A stretch of 8,032 nucleotides of DNA, taken from assembly GCA_021323355.1 (NCBI GenBank), contig JAJONK010000108.1, forward strand, positions 1-8,032. Reading direction: 5' to 3'. Position 1 is the stretch's first letter. Every line of letters begins with the position of its first letter. The notes beneath the pieces were generated by a model. It saw only the letters and a list, made by a program, of their open reading frames with translations. It was not told the DNA's origin and searched no databases. A program made the translations under genes and the position numbers. Of the stretch, positions 5,934 to 8,032 are shown piece by piece. Source of the DNA: Deltaproteobacteria bacterium (GTDB taxonomy: Bacteria > Desulfobacterota > Binatia > UBA9968).

Positions 5934-7550
5934 ATGGAGACAAGCGAAATCGGTAAATCCGCGCGACGGCTCGATTATGAAAGTAAGATCTCGGGCAGGG
6001 CGATGTATCTGGCGGACATGCACATGCCCGGCATGTGCCATGGCAAGATACTGCGCAGCCCGCTGCCTCACGCCCGTATAAAAAGCATCGACATTTCAAA
6101 AGCTCTCAAACTTCCCGGCGTTGTCACCCTTATCACACGCGATGATATTCTTCATGACCAGGGGATCGAACCTTATTACGGTCCGGTCTTCAAAGATCAG
6201 ACCATCGTGGCTGTGGATAAAGTTCGCCATGTCGGTGATCCGGTGGCCGCCGTCGCCGCGGCGACCGTTGATGCTGCCGAAGAGGCGCTGCGCCTGATTG
6301 AAGTCGATTATGAAGAATTGCCGGCGGTGCTCGATGTGCATGAAGCGTTAAAAAGCGGCGCTGTATTAGTGCACGATTCAATCAAACTGCCGAGTTCCGG
6401 TTTCGCCGATCTCGCCGAAATCAAGCCGGTGGAAGGGACTAACATCTGTACCCACTTCAAGCTCAACCGCGGCGAGGTGGAGAAAGGGTTCGCCGAAGCG
6501 GACCGCATTTTCGAAGACACCTTCACCTTACCGGCGACGCAACACTGCTTTTTGGAAACTCACGCCTGTATCGCGTCAGCGGAGGCGGGGCGCATCACGG
6601 TCTGGGCGACGACGCAGAATCCATTCGTCGTACGCACTCAGTTGGCCAACATATTTAAAGTTCCGGTGTCAAAGGTGCGGGTGATCGTGCCGTATCTCGG
6701 CGGTGGTTACGGCGGAAAAGTTTATCCCAAAGTCGAGCCGATTACGGTTGCCCTGGCGCAAAAGGCGCGCCGGCCTGTTCGAGTGGTGCTGTCGCGCGAG
6801 GAGGTCTTCTACACGATCACGAAACACGCCGCGGTGATTCGGATGAAAACCGGCGTCAAAAATGACGGCACCCTGATTGCCCGCGAATGTGAGATCCATC
6901 TGGACACCGGCGCCTATGCCGAAATCGGGCCGCGGGTGGCGAAGAAGTCAGGCTACACAGCGGCCGGCCCATATCGAATTCCCAACCTGAAAATAGACTC
7001 ATATTCCGTTTACACCAATAAACCACCGGCGGGCGCTTTCCGTGGTTTCGGGGTTTCTCAATCGGCATGGGCCGTCGAGTCGCAAATGGATATCATGGCG
7101 GCGGCGCTAAAAATTGACCCCCTCGAGCTTCGGCTCAAGAACGGCTATGTCGATGGCGATCGATTCGTCACCGAAGAAACACTGCGAAGCGTTGGGTTGA
7201 AAGATTGCCTCGACGGAGTCGCTAAATCAATTGGCTGGGAAGACAAGCGGCTCAAAAGTTCAAAGGTTCAAAACCTCAATGAGGGAAGCCTGAAGCGCGG
7301 CAAGGGATTGGCCTGCATGATCAAGGCGACGATCACGCCGTCGATATCGTGCGCCGCGGTAAAGCTCAACGAAGACAGCAGCCTTTCTATCTATTGCGGC
7401 ACAGTCGAGATGGGCCAGGGTTCCGAGACAGTGCTGGCGCAGATCGCCGGAGAAGAATTGGGAATTCCGCTGCGCCAGATTCAAGTTCTCGGCGTCGATA
7501 CCGATGTCAGGCGGTGCAATTCGCGGCGCGGGACATCATGCGGCAGCTAA
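5934..7550 (+). CDS. Xanthine dehydrogenase-family molybdenum-binding subunit, N-terminal two-thirds (gene broken by frameshift)
   Basis: This is the catalytic large subunit of the trimeric Mo hydroxylase, binding molybdopterin (cytosine dinucleotide in most bacterial relatives). From ATG 5934 it has the N-terminal a/b-hammerhead domain (about residues 1-130: G-K-S-A-R-R-L-D, then S-P-L-P-H-A-R-I). The Mo-binding domain follows, with G256-G-G-Y-G-G-K262 and the active-site loop G367-A-F-R-G-F-G373. That loop is the type seen in xanthine- and aromatic-hydroxylating members, not the A-Y-x-C-S-F-R loop of form I CO dehydrogenase. The frame is family-like up to D-T-D-V525 and then turns into about 13 unrelated residues before a TAA at 7550. 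The homologous sequence resumes in another frame at about 7502. Usual length is about 750-800 residues, so this product of 538 residues would lack the second half of the Mo domain. It carries an in-frame insertion at residues 440-447 that resembles the 4190 repeat. As read, the product is probably inactive, unless the lesion is a sequencing or assembly error. Confidence 0.88.
   Translation: METSEIGKSARRLDYESKISGRAMYLADMHMPGMCHGKILRSPLPHARIKSIDISKALKLPGVVTLITRDDILHDQGIEPYYGPVFKDQTIVAVDKVRHVGDPVAAVAAATVDAAEEALRLIEVDYEELPAVLDVHEALKSGAVLVHDSIKLPSSGFADLAEIKPVEGTNICTHFKLNRGEVEKGFAEADRIFEDTFTLPATQHCFLETHACIASAEAGRITVWATTQNPFVVRTQLANIFKVPVSKVRVIVPYLGGGYGGKVYPKVEPITVALAQKARRPVRVVLSREEVFYTITKHAAVIRMKTGVKNDGTLIARECEIHLDTGAYAEIGPRVAKKSGYTAAGPYRIPNLKIDSYSVYTNKPPAGAFRGFGVSQSAWAVESQMDIMAAALKIDPLELRLKNGYVDGDRFVTEETLRSVGLKDCLDGVAKSIGWEDKRLKSSKVQNLNEGSLKRGKGLACMIKATITPSISCAAVKLNEDSSLSIYCGTVEMGQGSETVLAQIAGEELGIPLRQIQVLGVDTDVRRCNSRRGTSCGS
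7251..7271. repeat. TTGAACC-type repeat fragment inside the Mo-subunit gene
   Basis: The 21 bases here match 4198-4217, in the left arm of the UbiD/FAD-gap hairpin, at about 19 positions with one gap, including AAAAGTT and AAGGTTCAA. They encode L440 to Q446 (L-K-S-S-K-V-Q), in the variable linker between G-W-E-D-K-R and R-G-K-G-L-A. The reading frame is kept. Chance similarity of AT-rich words is possible, but the word is unlike the rest of the gene. Confidence 0.5.
7500..7515 (+). other. Frameshift/deletion junction in the Mo-subunit gene
   Basis: Up to GAT-GTC (ending 7508) the family-like frame is the one beginning at 5934. From GCG-GTG-CAA (starting 7511) the family-like frame is the one containing codon 7502. 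Relatives have about 16-18 residues between these points, with a P-x-D-x-T-x-A-S-R-S-T-like core, of which only two bases are left here. The missing length must be one more than a multiple of three, about 50 bases. Confidence 0.7.
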
Positions 7551-8032
7551 AGGAGATCGTCGTTAATGAGTATGGCGTGCCCGCCGACCAGGTGAGCTTC
7601 GCCGATGGGAAGGTGCGCTTGCCCGAGGGCTCGCTCGATTATGCTGAAATCATGTTCAAGAGATTTGGCATGCAAGGCGGGACTTTACTGGGCGAAGGCG
7701 AGTTGAAGACATCGGTGAAAGACGAATACGGCGAAAAGAGCACTTCGGCATTTTGGTTCTTGGCGGCCGGCGCGGCCGAAGTCGAAGTGGACGTTGAGAC
7801 CGGCAAATTCAAATTGCTCAAGTACGCCACCGCGGTAGATGTCGGTAAAGCGCTCAACCCACTCGGCTGTCGCCAGCAATTGACCGGGGCGGCAATTACC
7901 GGCATAGGCCAGGCGGTATTCGAAGAGATTGCTTATGACAATGGCCAGCTGATTAATCCCAATCTTATCGACTATGTCTTGCCGTCGCTGGCTGATATGC
8001 CTGCTTCGATCGATCCCATTGCGATTGAGATT
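7502..8032 (+). pseudogene. Xanthine dehydrogenase-family Mo-binding subunit, continuation in shifted frame, runs off the window
   Basis: This frame is open for 177 codons to the last base and continues the Mo-binding domain of the preceding gene. It starts with A-V-Q-F-A-A-R-D-I after the junction. Next come a V-D-V-E-T-G strand and V-D-V-G-K-A-L-N-P, the usual second Mo-cofactor-contacting region. Then follow Q-x-x-G-A-A-I-T-G-I-G-Q-A and Y-V-L-P-S-L-A-D-M-P close to the C-terminal domain. The catalytic Glu of the family (in a G-E-x-x motif) should lie beyond the window. A start inside this frame (ATG 7528, M-R-Q-L-K-E) exists, but no protein of this family begins there and no ribosome binding site is obvious, so it is best read as the 3' part of the broken gene. 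Confidence 0.85.

Noticed and set aside
5934..8032. Aerobic CO dehydrogenase (CoxL) as the identity of the Mo subunit
   Set aside because: The active-site loop is G-A-F-R-G-F-G. Form I CO dehydrogenase has A-Y-x-C-S-F-R and form II has A-Y-R-G-A-G-R, so CO oxidation is not supported.

Overview
This 8,032-base window is a bacterial catabolic-type locus of moderate to high GC. The genes that can be recognised are two different UbiD-family (prenyl-FMN) decarboxylases, one luciferase-like (LLM class) flavin-dependent oxidoreductase, and the three subunits of a xanthine-dehydrogenase-family molybdenum hydroxylase in FAD (M), 2Fe-2S (S), Mo-cofactor (L) order. No rRNA, tRNA, CRISPR array, transposase, phage gene or plasmid gene was seen. 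The gene mix and the dispersed intergenic repeats suggest an uncultivated soil, sediment or groundwater bacterium. Binatota, Rokubacteria, Tectomicrobia or another former 'Deltaproteobacteria' lineage would fit, but this is inference and no phylogenetic marker is present.

Layout: on the minus strand, 1-1403 encodes the N-terminal 467 residues of a UbiD-family protein whose C-terminus lies outside the window. A divergent gap (1404-1701) holds a perfect GC-rich hairpin and one copy of a dispersed inverted repeat. The plus strand then runs LLM oxidoreductase (1702-2685), a gap with a second copy of that repeat, a second UbiD-family protein (2840-4186), a gap filled by a TTGAACC-type hairpin, then the FAD subunit (4279-5148), the 2Fe-2S subunit (5303-5776) and the Mo-binding subunit (from 5934).

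The Mo subunit is broken. Its frame ends at 7550, and the homologous protein resumes in another frame from about 7502 and stays open to the end of the window. A conserved stretch of roughly 16-18 residues is absent at the junction. This is either a real inactivating deletion or an assembly or base-calling error.

How the genes may work together: Mo hydroxylases put a water-derived oxygen on (hetero)aromatic or aldehyde carbons, UbiD enzymes reversibly (de)carboxylate aromatic or unsaturated acids, and LLM flavoenzymes oxidise or monooxygenate small organics. Together they look like a degradation module for an aromatic or heteroaromatic carboxylate. The substrate cannot be read from the sequence. 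The prFMN synthase gene (ubiX) and Mo-hydroxylase maturation genes are not in the window.

No clearly new class of biological system was found. The most notable points are the broken Mo subunit, a copy of an intergenic repeat lying in frame inside its coding sequence, and the repeat-like sequence in nearly every gap of what should be an operon.
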